Positions 36,691 to 48,888 of a stretch of 64,000 bases of DNA are shown here, piece after piece. The notes under the pieces are model-generated. The model was given only the letters and a program-made list of their open reading frames with translations, made no database searches and had not been told where the DNA came from. The stretch is from Neocallimastix lanati (nom. inval.) (taxonomy: Eukaryota > Neocallimastigomycota > Neocallimastigomycetes > Neocallimastigales > Neocallimastigaceae), in contig JACVTC010000066.1 in assembly GCA_016946835.1 (NCBI GenBank), positions 581,501 through 645,500 on the forward strand, given 5' to 3'. Both the position numbers and the translations under genes were made by a program. Numbering within the stretch: position 1 is the stretch's first letter; the number at the start of each line of letters is the position of its first letter.

Positions 36691-37199
36691 ATAGAAATAA
36701 TATGAAAAAAATTTTTTTTTATAAAAATATTATAAATAAAATATATTTAAAATATTAAAATAAATAAAAAATTGAGTATAAAACAACTAAAAATAATTAT
36801 CAATATTAGAATTACATATTATAATGAATATTAAAAGAAAGATAAAAAGAAATAGAATGAAATAAAATGAAATGAAATAAGTAAAAAATACAAAAATAAA
36901 AAAATAAAAAATTGAAAAAAAAAAAAAAAAAAACGATAATAATTAAAAAAAATTAAAAAAATAAAAAATTTTTTTAATTTTTCTGTTTTTTGATTTTAAT
37001 TTAAATTTAATTTATATTTAATTTAAAATTAATTTAAAATTAATTTAAAATTGATAAGATATCACTCAAAATCAGAATCTAAATTTATAAGAAATAAAGG
37101 AAATTTTTTAATTATCAAATGTTTATTTTTTATTAAGTATGAAAATTTCTATTTATTTCTATATCTTGTACATATTTTTTTTTTTTTTGATTTTTTGTA
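36691..37199. other. AT-rich spacer, no gene seen
   Basis: Poly(A) tracts and simple AAATTTAA repeats; nothing recognised on either strand. Confidence 0.6.
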
Positions 37200-37570
37200 A
37201 TGTACATCTCATGGAATATGTACTATAACATAGAGATATTATACTATATAGGAATGTACTATAACATAGAGATATTATATTATATAGGTATGTACTATAT
37301 CATAGAAATATTATATCATATAGGTATGTACTATATCATAGAAATATTATATCATATAGATATGTACTATATCATTGAGATATTATATTATATAGGTATG
37401 TACTATATAGGAATAGGTATTATACTATATAGGAATAGGTATTATACTATATAGGTATGTACTATATCATAGAAATATTATATCATATAGGTATGTACTA
37501 TATCATTGAGATATTATATAGGTATTATATCCTATAGATATTTTATAGGCATGTACTATATCATATAAAT
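37200..37570. repeat. minisatellite of about 36-42 bp units
   Basis: Roughly nine to ten imperfect copies of a unit with GGTATGTACTATATCATAGA then AATATTATATCATATA. Units vary between CATAGA and CATTGAGA and shorten toward the right. A TGTATGTG run follows at 37,575-37,600. One frame stays open for 84 codons through the array (Met-Tyr-Tyr-Ile-rich) but is low complexity. Confidence 0.8.
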
Positions 37571-37984
37571 ATTATATATGTATGTGTGTATGTGTGTATG
37601 TGTAAATGTGTATATCTACTATATCTCTATATAAATGTATATGTATTGTTTGAAAATAGAAAACAAAACAAATATTTTTTTTTTAATTTTATTGACATTT
37701 AGTAAAAAAAAAAAAAAAAAAAAAATGAAAAATAAAAGGTGTAACAAAAAAATATGTTGAAAATATAAAAAGTTTACAATTTATGAACTAATTATAGAGA
37801 AACAGTTCATTTCATTTTATTCATTTAAATTATTTATTTGCAAAAAGTTTTTTATATCTATATTTATGTTTAATAGTTACATAGTAATTTATTTCCGTTT
37901 ATATATATTTGTATACTTATCTATTTGCTTAGTTATCATTCTTTTTTATATTTATACAGTTTTCACTCTTTTTTATATTTATAA
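37571..37984. other. AT-rich spacer, no gene seen
   Basis: TG-rich microsatellite at the left, a poly(A) run near 37,705-37,725, otherwise plain AT-rich DNA. Confidence 0.6.
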
Positions 37985-38180
37985 AAGTTTAAAATAATTA
38001 TAATTAAGAATAAATTCTATAGGTATAATTAATAATTAGAAATCAAGCCACATATTAAAATATTATAAAATCATTAGATTTAATTGTGATTTATGACATT
38101 AATTTATGTTTGAATCATAAAAACTATTTTATATTTATTAAGGTTTGAATATTTCATTTTATATCATATTTCTATTTTAT
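37985..38180 (-). repeat. LTR-like repeat L, copy B (inverted, partial)
   Basis: Reverse complement of the first 190 bases or so of copy A: AATCAAGCCACATATT, AATCATTAGATTTAA, TTTATGACATTAATTTATGT and GGTTTGAATATTTCATTTTATATCAT. Only the first half of the repeat is present. Together with copy A it forms an inverted pair about 1.7 kb apart. Confidence 0.7.
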
Positions 38181-38639
38181 AAATTATGTTTTAATTTAAT
38201 TAAAACATAAAACATTACATAGAATTCTAGTAAAATGAGCCACAGATCTTGTTTTTTACTTTATGTATTAATTAAAAAAAATTAAATTTAAATAAGATAA
38301 ACTTTATTTTTAACTATAATAAATTAAATATAAATTAAAAATAAATTAATTTTAAATAAAAAATTTTGTTAGAATTTAAAATAAAAAAAAAAAAATTATA
38401 AAAAAAAGAAAAAGTCAAATTATTGAAAATTATTGGAATAATTAATATTTTTTATTAAAATAAATTAAAACACACAAAATTATATTAAATATTTAAATAA
38501 TAATCCAATAAAATTTTAAAATAAAATAACAACAACAACATTTTCCATTGACATAAAAAAATATGGATGAGTGAAAAAAAAAAAAAAAAATTAAAAAAAA
38601 ACTTAAAAAAATTTATTTTTTATTTTTTTTTCCCCTTTT
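38181..38639. other. AT-rich spacer, no gene seen
   Basis: Contains a short CAACAACAACA run near 38,530 and poly(A) tracts. No gene. Confidence 0.6.
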
Positions 38640-39420
38640 TAATATATCTTCTAATTATTCCATTAATAAATAAATACTTCTTTTTACTATTTATTAATAA
38701 ATACTTCTTTTTATTAATTAATAAATACTTCTTTTTATTAATTAATAAATACTTCTTTTTTATTATTTATTATTCAATTATTTAATATTTATTATTTATT
38801 TATTTATTTATTTATTATTTATTATTATTTATTTATTATTTATTATTTATTATTTATTATTTAATATTTATTATTTAATATTTATTATTTATTATTTATT
38901 ATTTATTATTTATTATTTATTATTTATTATTTATTATTTATTATTTATTATTTATTATTTATTATTTATTAATAAATACTCTTATTATTATTTATTATTT
39001 ATTATTTATTATTTATTATTTATTAATAAATACTTTTTTTATTATTATTTATTATTTATTATTTATTATTTATTAATAAATACTCTTATTATTATTTATT
39101 ATTTATTATTTATTATTTATTATTTATTATTTATTATTTATTATTTATTATTTATTATTTATTATTTATTATTTATTATTTATTATTTATTATTTATTAT
39201 TTATTATTCAAATATTTATTATTTATTATTCAAATATTTATTTTTTATTATTTATTATTTATTATTCAATTATTCAATTATTTATTATTTATTATTCAAA
39301 TATTTATTATTTATTATTTATTATTTATTATTCAATTATTCAATTATTTATTATTTATTATTTAATTATTTATTATTTATTATTTATTATTTATTATTTA
39401 TTATTTAATTATTTATTTCA
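38640..39420. repeat. TTATTTA microsatellite with nested 22-bp unit
   Basis: Begins with four copies of a unit with TAATAAATACTTCTTTTTAT (38,660-38,765), then a long (TTATTTA)n array. The array is broken by recurring phrases ATTAATAAATACTCTTATTA (two near-identical copies, with a third variant between) and ATTATTCAAATATTTATT (several copies). Higher-order structure suggests segmental amplification of the array. Confidence 0.8.
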
Positions 39421-39804
39421 TTATAAGATCTTTAAATTCTTCTGAAATATTAATGGTGGATTTTTTTTTTTTTTTTTTTTTCCCATTACGTCACATCTTC
39501 AAACGTAAATTAAATGATTTGTAGTTTTATTTCCTTTTTGGATGAAGTAAATGTTAAATACTTAATTATAAATTATTTAATTAAGAAGAAAAAAAAATTT
39601 TTTTTTCTTTTTTTTACTTGTTATATATAAAATAAAATAAAATAAAATAAATAAATAGAATATGAATAAAAAGTACAGATTGAATAGAATAGAATAGAAT
39701 AAAATAAAATAAAATAAAATAAAATAAATAGAAATAATAAAAAAGTGAAATAGATTATAATATTAAGTTTGTAAACATTTTTTTTTAAAGAAGATGATAT
39801 AAAA
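39421..39804. other. AT-rich spacer with AAAAT/GAATA pentanucleotide repeats
   Basis: AATAAAATAAAAT repeats at about 39,630-39,650 and GAATA/AAAAT repeats at 39,680-39,725. No gene. Confidence 0.6.
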
Positions 39805-40215
39805 TATAAAATAGAAAGATTTCAAACCTTAATTAATATAAAATAGTTTTTATGATTCAAACATAAATTAATGTCATAAATCACAATTAAATCTAATGAT
39901 TTTATATTATTCTTAATAAGTGGCTTGATTTCTAAATATTAATTATACTTATAATTAATAATAAATTTTATGAACATAAATTAATGCTTTTAATTATTTT
40001 CTTTTTTATTTTATATTTTTTCTAAATTTAAGAGAGAAGTGAGAAAGTCGTTAGATAGTTTTAAAATGTCAAATCAAGTATAATAATTCTTTATTTGAAT
40101 CAATTCATATGTTGTTATAATAATATGAAATAAATAATTTAATAATACTTTAATAAATTTAAATAAATTAGTCCCCAACAATAACTTCCTCGAACCAGGG
40201 TGCAATTAAAAAATT
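39805..40215 (+). repeat. LTR-like repeat L, copy C (probable 5' LTR side of Copia piece)
   Basis: Same order of landmarks as copy A, ending CCCCAACAATAACTTCCTCGAA. It lies about 160 bp before a Copia gag-protease remnant on the same strand, which is where a 5' LTR and leader should be. Shortened in the middle relative to copy A. Confidence 0.6.
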
Positions 40216-40369
40216 ACTTTTTAATAAATAAATATGAAAAAAAAAAAAAGTTTATTAAATAAGAAAAATATTAATGGATTAAAAGTCTTTGTGTTTTAAA
40301 GAAAAATATTTATATATAATTATATATATTAAACAATATACAAATAAATGTAATAATATTATTTATTAT

Positions 40370-41530
40370 ATTAGAATGGCAAGAAAATATTACTGCCATG
40401 AAAGATTCGTTAATTGTGGAGAAATCGAAAATAGCCAAAGAAGAGTTAAAAAATCATATCATAGTTAAAAAAGGAAGAGACATTACAAAAAAAAAAAAAA
40501 AACATACTAAAATTTGATACTTTACCTAAGTATCCAATAAATAACAGTATATCAGATGAAATAAAAACAAAAAAAAAAAAAATGGACTTCCAAAATTCTA
40601 CTACCTATCAGATATTTAAAATAAATGAAAAGAAATAATAATGGATATTAATATAATTTCATATGAAGGTAAATGGGATGAATCTACTGAATATCTTTTT
40701 TTTTTAAAAAAAAAAAAAAAAAAAGTTCTACATCTTAAAATATCTGAAGGAATTAAGACAAAATAAAACAAAGTAATCAAGTAACCTCAAACTCCACCTC
40801 AGTTATAATGAGTAAAATTCTATAAAGAATAAATACAAAAAGAAAACTAACAAAGAAAAGAAATGCTTCCTATGCTATAAAATAGAGACATATAGCTAAA
40901 GACTCATGGGGTAATAACAAAAAAAAAAAAAAATGAAAAATAAAAATAATAGAAGGTAATTTAACAAAAAAACACTTAAAAGCAAGAAATTAAATGATGA
41001 TTCTATCATGTTTGTAGATCACCCTAGATAGAGCTAGAAGACTACAATTCAAAGGATAAACTTTTCTTTAAGCGCTTTTTACTCCATGACAAAAGCAATA
41101 CTTTCATAAAAAGTAATGACTTATCTAAGTAGAAATTAAAACTATTACTCGGCAGACTCCAAAGACAGTCCCCCTCCAAAAAAAACAAAAAAAAAATGAT
41201 AACAGAGTCAGTTGGACAATAGATTCAGGGGCTGCCTATCATATGACAACTAATTTAACAAATTTAACTAATGTGGAGGAAAACAAACGACGGAATTCAA
41301 TTCACCAATGGAGGGATAGTCACCACCCGTCAACACATAAAGGTATATCCATCAGATACATAAATTCATACAAAATTACTTTAAATGGTCTATTGTATAT
41401 TCTAAAAATCAAAAATCAAAATTCAAAATTCAAAAAAATAAAAAAAAAAAAGTCTATTATCGATAAAATAATTTATAAGAGGCTTCAAAGTAGTTTTCTA
41501 TTGGTGAAGAAGACTTTAAAGTAATTTTCT
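40370..41530 (+). mobile_element. Ty1/Copia remnant (gag to protease)
   Basis: Plus-strand fossil: a zinc-knuckle-like piece (KCFLCYKIGHIAKDSW, about 40,860-40,910) and the protease active-site phrase WTIDSGAAYHMTTNLTNLTN at about 41,213-41,270. Preceded by LTR-like copy C. Broken many times, with poly(A) runs inside. Probably the front half of an element whose end is the RNase H piece at 42,960-43,360. Confidence 0.7.
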
Positions 41531-41739
41531 GTAATTTCCATCCTAATACCTTATTCTCAATATATGACAAGTAGTTGGAAAAAAGAAATTTTCTCAACTA
41601 AATTAAATAAATCTAACATATTATACAAAGTTTGGACCTTTAGGAATAATATTAAAATAGAAAGGCAACCATAAGAGGTAAATTTGACTCTTTTTAAATT
41701 GCTTATTACTATCAAATAAGGTGATCGCAATTCATCATA

Positions 41740-42195
41740 ATCCCTTTGAAATTACTTTACAAAATAATTCCTCAGAATAAAAATATTCATTCAATAAACT
41801 TTAATCAATTATTTCTTGGGGTCATGCTGCTCATGACAATAAATAATTAATAAAAAATTTCAATTACAAAACAATATTAAAATTTTAATTAGATATTTAA
41901 TAGTAAACTTGAAACTTAAAAAATCTTTCCTTATATCTTCCTTATATGAAGAGCTAGAGGAATTCAGATTACATTTTCTGAAGATAAACTATACATGGTT
42001 ATATACCATGGTTTTAAAAAAAATCATGCTCTTAACTTGAATATTAAAGGAGTAATGATCATTTGAAAATAATCACTGATGTTCGATTAAAGAACAGATG
42101 CAATTAAAATTAATAATTTTTATATTAATAATAATTAACTATTTCGAAATAAAATTAATGAACTTCATATAATAAGAAAATTTTTATTTTTATCA
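41740..42195 (+). repeat. dispersed repeat R1, copy 2
   Basis: Partner of 2,885-3,430, same orientation: CTCAGAATAAAAATATTCAT, GGGGTCATGCTGC, GAAGAGCTAGAG, ACATTTTCTGAAGA, AATCATGCTCTTAACTTGAA and AGTAATGATCATTTGAAAA. This copy lacks the long A runs found in copy 1. Confidence 0.6.
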
Positions 42196-42959
42196 TAATT
42201 AGAACTTTTTTTTAATATTAAATAAAAAATTTTTTTAAAAGTGTTAAAAATATAAATATATATATATATATATATAAGAAAAATATTTAAATTAATTTTT
42301 TTTTTTTTATCTGACCCTTTAAATTTAAAGACCATAATTGCAGGTGTTGTGTTTACCTTGTGATCTTAATTGGAAAATTTTTTAGCTTTTTAATAACAAA
42401 TATTAATAAGCTAAAAAAAAAAAAAAAAAAAAACTACCCTCAAAATACTTGACAATAACTGACAAAAAAATTAAAAATTAAGTAATTAAAAATTTCTTTT
42501 TTTTTTTTTTTTTTTTCTTTAAGAGTTATATTAAATTTTATTATTTATTACTCAAAAAAAATATATATATTTATATATTTTTATAAAGTAAAAAGTAAAT
42601 AAAATAAAAAAAAAAAATAACTCTTACTAAAAGTCGAGCTTAAGCCTATTAACTTCTCTAAATACATACTTTTTAACTTAAGTGGGTCGACGCAGAAGTC
42701 AAACTTTTTTTTTTTAAAGTCTAATAATCTAACATATCTTAATCTCAGTAAAACATTGTAAACTCTTATCACAACTTAAAGTTCAATAATTTTTTTTTTT
42801 TAAAAAAAAATTTAATAGTAAGAAGAAACTAATTGTATTAAATTTTGCATTTCCAAGTAGTAATAAAAAAAATTATTTTTTTTTTTTTTTTTTTTTTTAA
42901 GACTATAATTATATTTTTAATAATAAAAGATTTATACTTAAAAAATTTTTTATTAAATA
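42196..42959. other. AT-rich spacer, no gene seen
   Basis: Homopolymer tracts and TATATA repeats (42,255-42,275). A minus-strand 63-codon frame at 42,581-42,772 has Phe/Lys-rich composition and no motif. Nothing recognised. Confidence 0.6.
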
Positions 42960-43360
42960 TTATATTCAAGTCATCAAATCGTGATATGGATCAATAGGCC
43001 AGTATTCTGAACTAACAAAGTATAGTGGCTACATCTACCACTGAAGCTGAATATTTTGGACTTTGAGAATGTTTAAAGCAATCTTTTATGGTATAAATTT
43101 TTTTTTTTTTTTTTTTTTTTTGAAGAATTACTTATAAGTAAAAAAAAAAATTGTTCTAAAATTAATTATTGATCATCAATTAGCTAATTTATATAGCCGA
43201 TAATGAACTAATTAACAAAAAAAAAAAAAACTTAAGCATATCGATATAAATTATCACAAAATTAGTAAAAGGAAAGATAAAATTACCTTACAATAAATAA
43301 AAATTAAATGATAGTTTAGTAGATGAATTTACAAAGTATCTTAATGGTGTAAAAAAAAAT
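42960..43360 (+). mobile_element. Ty1/Copia remnant (end of RNase H)
   Basis: Plus-strand reading contains VATSTTEAEYFGL and ECLKQSFMV, the closing RNase H motif (ST-x-EAEY) of Copia, then IDHQLANLYSR-like and HIDIKYHKISK phrases and LVDEFTKYLNG, the tail of the polyprotein. Broken several times. Confidence 0.8.
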
Positions 43361-43429
43361 AAATAAATATATTTTAGAAATAATCTATTATATTACTCAG
43401 AAGAAAAAAAAAAAAAAAAACACATTAAT

Positions 43430-43830
43430 ACTTTGGAGGAATGTGAAAATATGTACATTTAGTTATAATAGATTTGGGAGAATATGAAAATATGTACATT
43501 TAGTTATAAAACATTCAAATAATTTAAGTTACAAAATAATAATGTTTTATGTATTTTAAATGTATAAATAATTTTATTTTATTTTATTTTATTTTATTTT
43601 TAAAAAATTAGACTTGTTTCATTAATTAGAATATTTTTTTTATATAAATACACCCATTAACTTTTCTTCAATAACATCATTTATCTTTAAAAAAATACTC
43701 CTATGAATTTTCTTTTATTTTATTGAGTTTAAGAGTCATCATTTTCCTTATCAAACTTTCGTTTTATTGTCACTCAAAGATAATCGATAAGTTCTTCTGA
43801 ATCAAAATCAGTGGTAGTCATCAGAAAAAG
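43430..43830 (+). repeat. probable Copia polypurine tract and 3' LTR
   Basis: After the RNase H remnant comes TTTGGAGGAATGTGAAAATA: a purine tract followed by TG, as at the start of a 3' LTR. This piece is tandemly duplicated (43,432-43,471 and 43,471-43,511). A TATAAATAC motif lies at about 43,644. A possible right end is near 43,812 (…AATCA). Right boundary uncertain. Confidence 0.45.
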
Positions 43831-44689
43831 AGTTCAATTTAATCTTCTAAATAGGGGAACATGTCTAATTCATAGTTGATTTCAGATTCTGCAGTTTTCT
43901 GAAATTGGATAGGAACAATTTTTATGACTTTAGTGATTTAAACGTCTCTTATCAAAATATTCTTAAAAAATTCTTAATAATAATTCCTTGCGATTTTGGA
44001 CAATATTGTAACGAAGTTTAAAGTTATTTATAACACTCATGGTTATGTAATATATCTTCATACAATTAGCAATACTTGATCATGAATATAAAATCATGAC
44101 TAAATTTCATACATTAATTACACAATATTTTTATTATATGCTTTATTATTAATTTTTACATTTTGTTATTTTTTTTTTATTCTTAGTTTGATAGTTTTAT
44201 AGGTAAATGGTTAGTAAATAAATGTGAATTAAATATTTAGTCATCAAAAAAAAAAAAAATTTATAGGTATAAGTAAAATTTATAACTGTAACGAACTAGA
44301 GTTACTTATTAATGTAAAATTTTATTATTAAAGGTTTCTTATTATTAAAAAAAAAACAATAAATAATTATTTATTGAAAGATAATAAGATTATTCTTTAG
44401 TATAACTCTAACTGTTAAACTATCTTAGTCTTTGTCCTATTTGTAGTCATTATTTTAGTTTATATAAAATCTACCTTTCATGATAATCATATCATATAAC
44501 TAAATAACCGAAAAATAAATAACTTTAAAAAAAAAAAACGTTATGTCATAGTTTAAATAATAAATTATTTCTTTTTTTTTTTCTTGAAAATAGTAATAAT
44601 TCAACCCAAACCAATAAAAAATTGGTAATAATAAAAAAAGGATTCAGAAATTTTAAATAAGAAAAAAATTTCCTGAATCAAAAATACCA
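43831..44689. other. spacer of ordinary complexity, no gene seen
   Basis: AT-rich with a few GC-richer phrases (GATTCTGCAGTTTTCTG near 43,887). No frame or motif could be supported; a repeat or LTR remnant is likely. Confidence 0.5.
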
Positions 44690-44725
44690 TGGATCGTTGG
44701 ATAAATGAAGAAATAAGAAAGAAAG

Positions 44726-44759
<34 letters not shown>

Positions 44760-45479
44760 AAAATTGTTGTTTATATTGTGAATTATTCAATCAGCCATTC
44801 TTTCAATAATTGCCCAATTAAGAAAATAAAAAAGTGAAGTTTTCCTTGAATCGATCACTTCTCACATTTTCAACCTTGAACCTAAGACCACTCCCAGATC
44901 TAGATCTGGAGTTTTAAATTAACTAAATTTAAAAGCTTCCATTCGTTAAATTCTCCCTAAATGGTTTTAAATCATCTACAAAAATTTAAAATCTTGTTTG
45001 ATCCCGATCCCCAACTTAATCTAATGGATGTATGGATGTATACTTTTCAAAAAAAAAAAAAAAAAAAAACACATATTCCGTTCTCTTCAGATACAGATTA
45101 TTTCTTGGTGATGTCGGATATTAAAAGACCGTTTATTCCAAATAGTTATTCCTCTTTAATCTGAGCCATTTATATAGATTCTTGAAAAAAAAAAAAAATA
45201 CTACTAAAGTTTTTATTTGGTCTTCTGACCAAGATTTTTTCATTTAGGCCTATTTTAAAGCAAAAACTTTTGTTGAGGCAAGCACCAGTTCTTGTTCTTA
45301 CTTTTCCAAATTTTAAATAAGTCGTGCCTCATTAGAACGGACGCTTTCGTATAACGGGCTTTGACGGGGATGGAGGAAGAGAGACTTGGAAATGGCTGTT
45401 ACTGATTCATTATTAAAAAGGTAGGAACTTCTACTCTATATCAGAGAAAAAACTTATGGCATTACGGACCTGGAAGGTG

Positions 45480-45532
<53 letters not shown>

Positions 45533-45880
45533 TCTATGGGTATTTCGAAATTTTAAAAACGGTACATCTTAATCTTAAGGAAATAAGACGTCAACTGAGG
45601 TAATAACGGATAAATTAAAACCTTTTTGATTGGCCCTATTAAAGAACAAAAAGAACAACTCGAACTCAAGGCCTGCTAGATGGTGTCTCTTGGTATAGGT
45701 CCTTCAGTGTAATTTTTGGAATATGACCCTTATTTTATTGGACCATTAAAAATAGTTAAGCAACAATTTAATACTGTTACAGTTTGTGATCCAATTACTA
45801 ATGAAGTTGCCGAAAGAAATATACATCTTAAAAATGTTATTCCTTATATAAGTAGTTTTGTAGAAATCACTGATTAATAT
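44690..45880 (+). mobile_element. Ty3/Gypsy remnant (zinc knuckle, protease, RNase H, integrase end)
   Basis: Plus-strand scraps of the same lineage as 45,989-52,472: zinc-knuckle region (GTTGTTTATATTGTGA area near 44,765), protease-flank phrase DPDPQLNLMDVWMY (about 45,000-45,045), RNase H scraps (SSDQDFFI; about 45,220-45,480) and the integrase C-terminus (TVTVCDPITNEVAERNIHLK, VIPYISSFVEITD; 45,770-45,877). Most of the element is missing. Broken many times and carrying very long homopolymers. Confidence 0.7.
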
Positions 45881-45988
45881 TAATATTTAAAAATAATAAT
45901 AGTTTAAAATAAATCAAAAAAAAAAAAAAATTAATATAAAATACATATTATAATTATTTTAAAAAATATATATATATGTATATATATA

Positions 45989-46537
45989 TGAAACGAGCTA
46001 GTCTACTTATATAACAATATTAAACATTGGAAATTAATAATAAGTTAAAATGTTTTTTTTTTAAAAATTTTCTGTTTTATTAATTTATTAAAATATAATT
46101 TATTAAATTATTTATTAATTAATTAACTAATTTTTTAATTATCAAATTACTTATTATTAATTGATTAATTAATAAAAGTACGAATAAAAAATATTTCTTT
46201 TGAAAATTTTACTCATATTTATACTTTTTACGGAAAAACAGTTTGTATGATTTTCAAAAATTTTAGAATCTTAGAAAAATCGTTTAAAACTGATTTTCTC
46301 GGTTAATTTAGAAACTAATTGGAAGAAAGGATAAAATAAAATAAAAAATTCAATTTGATTATTAAGAATTTCTATGAAATTCTTAAAGAAAATACAGAAA
46401 GAATAAACGAGAACAATGAAAATAAAATATTAAAAAAGTAGGTTTAAGTGTGAATCGAACTCGAATAGTTCGATTCATGGCTATAACTCTAACAGCTATA
46501 CCAACATTTCCTTTAACAAATTTTAGTATTCGTTACA
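45989..46537 (-). repeat. Gypsy 3' LTR
   Basis: Starts on the minus strand with TGTAACGAATAC right after a purine tract and ends CTAGCTCGTTTCA. Near its beginning it holds a perfect 11-bp hairpin (TGAATCGAACT / AGTTCGATTCA, loop of 5, about 46,452-46,478). That hairpin reads like a tRNA T-arm but no cloverleaf can be drawn. Confidence 0.75.
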
Positions 46538-46743
46538 TGGTCCTCCTCAAGGATTCGGATACCAGACGAATCTTAAATTTGAAAATTTTTTTTTTTTTTT
46601 AAAATAATAAAAACTAATCTATATTAATAATATATCAAATAAATTTTTAATCAAAGAATTATACATGAGTGAATTTTCAAATAAATATTAATAATAAAAT
46701 ACATGAAATATTTAAATTTAAAAATATAGTATATAAAAAGGAA

Positions 46744-47193
46744 CTATCTAAGATACATTTTTTTTTTTTTTTTTGTATAAAATAAAATTATTAAACTATA
46801 AATGATAATAATAATATTGATAATAGTAAAAAAATATAATGTATAATTATTTATTTTCATTGAATTTTTTAATAAGTTCTGGACAGTTAAGATTGCTTTC
46901 GGGTTCCCAGGATGTATCGGACAATGGATAGCCTTTCCATTTTTATAAGATTTTATAAGATATTGTGTTTTTCCATAATGTTTTCTTTTAACATCAAGAA
47001 TTTCTTCTACTTCAAATTCTACTTCTTCATTTATACTTATTGATGGTGGTGGTTCTTGTTTTCTTCCAAAGTTATCTTCATAATAGGGTTCAAGTTCGGA
47101 TACATGAATCACAGAGTGTATTTTTAAGTTGTTTGGTAATTCTAATTGGTACGATACAGGTGAGATTTTCTTGATCATTTTAAAAGTTTCCAA
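46744..47193 (-). mobile_element. Gypsy integrase C-terminal region
   Basis: Open frame of 149 codons with METFKMIKKISPVSYQLELP, HSVIHVSELEPYYEDNFGR and EEVEFEVEEILDVKRK: the SH3-like C-terminal region and the chromodomain-type tail (VEEIL-x-x-KR) seen in chromoviral Gypsy elements. Part of the element 45,989-52,472. Confidence 0.8.
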
Positions 47194-47638
47194 GTTTTCT
47201 AGTTCTTAATTTTTTATAACCTTTATGTATTACAAGTGAGCTGTTCAACCATACTTTATCACCAAGTTTAAAATTTGGTGTATCAGATCGATGTTTATTT
47301 GCAAATTGTTCTTGTTTCTTACCTGCTTCCTTTAAGTTTTCTTTTAGTTCTTTGGCTAATTCTGAAAAATCTTTTATTATTTCATTAGCTCGTGGTACAT
47401 TTGAACTACTAGGAATTGCAGGTGAATGTCTTGGATTATAGCCATAATTTGCAAAAAATGGGGAATGTTTAATTGATTCTTGTACTGCATTATTATAACT
47501 AAATTCTACAAGGAATAAATATTTTGACCAGTCAGAGCCGTGAAAATTAGCATAGCATCTTAGATATTGTTCGATAACGGAGTTTACCCTCTCCGTTAAC
47601 CCGTTGGTTTGATGGTGAAAAGGAGAAGCAAGTTTCAT
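47180..47638 (-). mobile_element. Gypsy integrase core, last part
   Basis: 152 codons with SPFHHQTNGLTERVNSVIEQ (the final catalytic Glu region), LVEFSYNNAVQESIKHSPF and a DKVWLNSS phrase. The front of the core is not in an open frame. Part of 45,989-52,472. Confidence 0.85.
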
Positions 47639-47951
47639 GTTTATTCGAAAAGACTTACAAATAGCAGACCAAAATTTAGAGGTAAATTGGGTGCCTCTAT
47701 CAGAAATAATTTCAGAAGGAAGTCCATGAAGGCCAAAAAATATTGTTCATAAAAAAGGTAGCAGTATCAATAGCAGAAGGAACTTTTGGGAAAGGAATAA
47801 AATGACCCATTTTAGTAAAGCGCTCAATCACTACAAAAATGCATGTAAAACCATTAGATAATGGAAGGTCTGTAATAAAGTCCATAGAAAGAGAAGACCA
47901 AAGTTTTGAAGGAATAAATCGCCGATAATAATTCGCCAGTCCGAGAAATGA

Positions 47952-48419
47952 TTATAATTCTTTAACATTTTTATGGATAGGCCATTCTAAAATAGAAGAA
48001 ACTTTTTTAGGGTCCATGAATATTCCATCTGAAGAAATTCTGTGACCAAGGAAGTCCAAGAAAGGTACGCAAAATTCACATTTTTCCAATTTTGCATATA
48101 AACCAGCTTTTCTTAGTCTTTTTAAAACTTCAATAAGATGTTGGAAGTGAATATCCATGTCGGGAGAAAAAATAATTATATCATCGATATAACAATATAC
48201 GAAAGAACCAATAATGTCTTCAAATATATCATTAATGAAATGTTGAAATACCGCGGGTGCATTTTTTAATCCAAAAGGCATGACTAAATACTCATAGTGA
48301 CCATATTTACAAGTAAATGCTGTTTTATATTCGTCACCTTCTTTGATCCTAATCAAATTATATGCTGAACGAAAATCTAATTTAGAGAAGACTTTGCCTT
48401 TACTAAGATTTTCTAGCAT
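47952..48419 (-). mobile_element. Gypsy reverse transcriptase palm
   Basis: 155 codons: KLDFRSAYNLIRIKEGDEYK, VMPFGLKNAPAVFQ, YCYIDDIIIFS (catalytic Asp pair) and FLGHRISSDGIFMDP. The region reads cleanly and is the best conserved part of the element. Part of 45,989-52,472. Confidence 0.9.
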
Positions 48420-48888
48420 ATCATTAATTAATGGAAGAGGATATGAGTCTCGGATAGTGACTTCATTTAAAGGTCGATAATCTACTACAAGCCTAAGATC
48501 ATTAACGTCTTTCTTAGGAACAAAGAAAACAGAAGCAGCGGCTGGGGATTTAGATTTTCTAATAAATTTTTTTTCTTCATTTTCTTTAATATATTTTTTT
48601 AAAGCATGGGATTCTTTTTCAGTTAAGGGATAAATTGGACCAAAATGAAGTTTTGCATTTTGTTTAAGTTTAATCTCGCAATCATAAAGACGATGAGGAG
48701 GTAATTCATTAGCAGATTTTTCTTCAAATACATCTTTGAATGGAAGAAGTTTTGCAGGTAATATTTTTTGAATATTATTATTTGTTTCATTATGTTCTTC
48801 ATTCTTATTTGAGTTATATTCTTCAGTACAAATGGAAGCAGTAAAAGATGATGGAATAACAAGACAGTTAGTAATGCAATGATTTGAT

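Noticed and set aside
37200-37570. CRISPR-like array
   Set aside because: Repeats are contiguous with no unique spacers, and the DNA is eukaryotic.
42581-42772. 63-codon minus-strand frame
   Set aside because: Phe/Leu/Lys-rich, no motif, no neighbouring exon.
46440-46510. tRNA gene or tRNA-derived SINE on the minus strand
   Set aside because: T-arm-like hairpin only. The repeat ends (TG...CA), the purine tract before one copy and the Gypsy body between the two copies fit an LTR better.
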